A DNA stretch of 23,520 nt from a virus. The translations under genes and the position numbers were made by a program. Below are positions 22,484 to 23,520 of this stretch, piece after piece. The stretch lies in IMG/VR virus record IMGVR_UViG_3300011113_000136, positions 1 to 23,520 of that record; one strand, given 5' to 3'. Positions within the stretch are counted from its first letter, which is position 1. Each line of letters begins with the position of its first letter. The notes below the pieces were generated by a model. It was not told the DNA's origin. It was given only the letters and a program-made list of their open reading frames with translations, and ran no database searches.

Positions 22484-22693
22484 ATGGGTAAGTTTGTTGT
22501 TTTTACTAATGCATCAGAGGTTTTTGATGGTGAATCTATTGCTATCAATAAAGAAGCAATCGCATCGGTATTTGAACCAGTAAAAACTATTCCAGAGCAA
22601 GAAGGTAAAACTATTATCTATGGTGTCAATGGCATTGATTGGCATGTAAAAGAACCATATCTGGAAGTGCTTGCAAAATTGAACGCTGACTGA
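22484..22693 (+). CDS. Small conserved-looking protein of unknown function
   Basis: 69 residues, not recognised. It starts 3 bases after gene 45 stops, with a GAAAGG sequence before the ATG. The pattern is two beta-rich halves: KFVVFTNA, then AINKEAIASVFEPV, then TIIYGVNGIDWHVKEPYLEVLAKL. The second half recalls the 'nG.x.V.E...eV' pattern of small SH3-like FlbD-type proteins, but that is weak. Because it sits between clamp and clamp loader, a link with replication or late transcription is possible. The gene 44 promoter overlaps its end. Confidence 0.65.
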   Translation: MGKFVVFTNASEVFDGESIAINKEAIASVFEPVKTIPEQEGKTIIYGVNGIDWHVKEPYLEVLAKLNAD

Positions 22694-22699
22694 TATAAT
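22671..22699 (+). promoter_or_regulatory. Sigma70-type promoter for gene 44
   Basis: TTGCAA (22671-22676), 17-base spacer, TATAAT (22694-22699). The -35 has four of six consensus bases, the -10 is exact. Predicted start near 22706; the ATG at 22732 follows a GAAAGGTG ribosome site. Confidence 0.65.
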
Positions 22700-22731
22700 A
22701 TATTACATTATGATTTTTGTGAAAGGTGATC

Positions 22732-23520
22732 ATGGAACATCTTCTGTGGACAGAAAAGTATCGACCACGAACAGTGGAAGATTGTATTCTGCCAGAACGT
22801 TTGAAAGCAGTGTTTCAACAATACGTGAACCAGAAAGAGATGCCAAATCTTCTTCTGGCTGGTGGGGCGGGCGTGGGCAAGACGACAATCGCCAAAGCCA
22901 TGTGCAACGAAATCGGTTGCGACTACATGGTAATCAATGGTTCTGATGAGAACGGTGTCGATACAATTCGTGTCAAAATCAAAAACTATGCATCATCTGT
23001 TTCTTTGTCTGGTGGCCGCAAAGTCATCATTCTAGATGAAGCAGATTATCTAACACCAAACGCACAAGCAATTTTGCGTAATGCGATTGAAGAGTTTGCC
23101 GCAAACTGTTCTTTCATTTTCACTTGTAACTACAAAAACAAAATCATTGATCCACTACATAGTCGTTGTGCGGTGATTGAATTTAATTTGAAGAATGGTG
23201 AAAAGCAAAAGATGGCCGGTGCTTTCTTTAAACGCATCACACACATACTCAATACAGAGAAAGTGGAATTTGACGAAAAGGTAATTGCTGAAGTAGTCAA
23301 AAAACACTTTCCAGATTTTCGTCGTGTTATTAATGAACTTCAACGCTATTCCAAACTCGGCAAGATTGATGTAGGCATCCTCTCTCAGATTGGCGATATT
23401 TCTCTAACACAGATTGTCAAACATCTGAAAGAAAAAGACTTTACATCCGTCCGTAAATGGGCAGCAACGTCGGAAATTGATAACACGACATTCTTTCGCA
23501 AACTCTATGATGCTTTGTAT
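22732..23520 (+). CDS. 44: Clamp loader large subunit gp44, N-terminal part
   Basis: Open to the window end: 263 residues seen (T4 gp44 319). AAA+ ATPase that opens the gp45 ring and loads it on primer-template DNA together with gp62. N terminus LLWTEKYRPRTVEDCILPE is the clamp-loader signature; Walker A GGAGVGKTT (44-52), Walker B IILDEAD (99-105), sensor-1 region FTCNYKNKII and the arginine-finger SRC motif (144-146). I translated it directly: the frame from ATG 22732 has no stop up to 23520. A 78-residue frame starting at 22710 in another phase is a shadow of this gene. Confidence 0.95.
   Translation, partial: MEHLLWTEKYRPRTVEDCILPERLKAVFQQYVNQKEMPNLLLAGGAGVGKTTIAKAMCNEIGCDYMVINGSDENGVDTIRVKIKNYASSVSLSGGRKVIILDEADYLTPNAQAILRNAIEEFAANCSFIFTCNYKNKIIDPLHSRCAVIEFNLKNGEKQKMAGAFFKRITHILNTEKVEFDEKVIAEVVKKHFPDFRRVINELQRYSKLGKIDVGILSQIGDISLTQIVKHLKEKDFTSVRKWAATSEIDNTTFFRKLYDALY

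Noticed and set aside
22710-22946. A 78-codon + strand frame near the window end.
   Set aside because: It is out of frame with gene 44, which starts at 22732 and shows Walker A, Walker B and SRC motifs through the window end.
1-23520. tRNA genes, CRISPR arrays, insertion sequences, integrase or attachment sites.
   Set aside because: Intergenic gaps are all below 150 bases and contain only promoters, hairpins and terminators; none of these elements was seen.

Overview
The window is part of a lytic T4-like (Straboviridae-related or marine myovirus) phage genome. It is AT-rich and tightly packed, and every gene I can support lies on the + strand. The identification rests on a run of T4 core genes: the C-terminal end of the major capsid protein gp23, a gp3-type tail completion protein, UvsY, UvsW, late sigma factor gp55, the gp47/gp46 recombination nuclease, sliding clamp gp45 and the start of clamp loader gp44. 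From memory, this order and the extra genes (Sm-like protein, peptide deformylase, CobS/CobT pair, DUF3310 protein) are typical of marine T4-like phages of cyanobacteria and SAR11-like hosts. The host cannot be named from the sequence.

Layout. 1-757: end of gene 23 and its terminator. 763-1315: a perfect T4-type late promoter (TATAAATA) and gene 3. 1299-3666: host-type promoter, uvsY, uvsW and an Sm-like gene. 3681-9960: six genes of sugar metabolism (B12-type radical SAM enzyme, split transketolase, GHMP sugar kinase, a PLP sugar 3-dehydratase with His in place of the usual Lys, and an NAD-dependent epimerase/dehydratase), placed between core genes. 9960-13286: genes 55, 47 and 46. 13283-16545: peptide deformylase, then three overlapping genes for an asparagine-synthetase-like PP-loop enzyme, a C5-cytosine DNA methyltransferase and a CmoA-like carboxy-SAM synthase. 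16550-20249: a CobT-like and a CobS-like gene, each behind perfect sigma70 promoters. 20270-21797: a terminator/promoter composite, a winged-helix protein, a terminator, a GT-A glycosyltransferase and a DUF3310 protein. 21759-23520: genes 45, a small unknown ORF, and 44 (cut by the window end).

The most exciting content is the cassette at 13852-16545. The CmoA homologue should make carboxy-S-adenosylmethionine. The neighbouring cytosine methyltransferase carries Arg instead of the near-invariant Asn of motif X (GN-x-V reads GRMV here), the position at which a Lys substitution in M.MpeI is known to allow use of carboxy-SAM. The third gene is an amide-forming PP-loop enzyme. Together they suggest that the phage makes 5-carboxymethylcytosine and converts it to 5-carbamoylmethylcytosine in its DNA. 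This is inference, but it rests on three independent features in three translationally coupled genes.

Regulation looks two-layered. Early/middle replication and accessory genes sit behind consensus host sigma70 promoters with 17-bp spacers, several sharing an identical 11-mer. The virion gene 3 has a T4 late promoter, which would be read by gp55 with gp45, both encoded here. There are no intervals above 300 bases without a gene, and I saw no tRNA, CRISPR array or insertion sequence.
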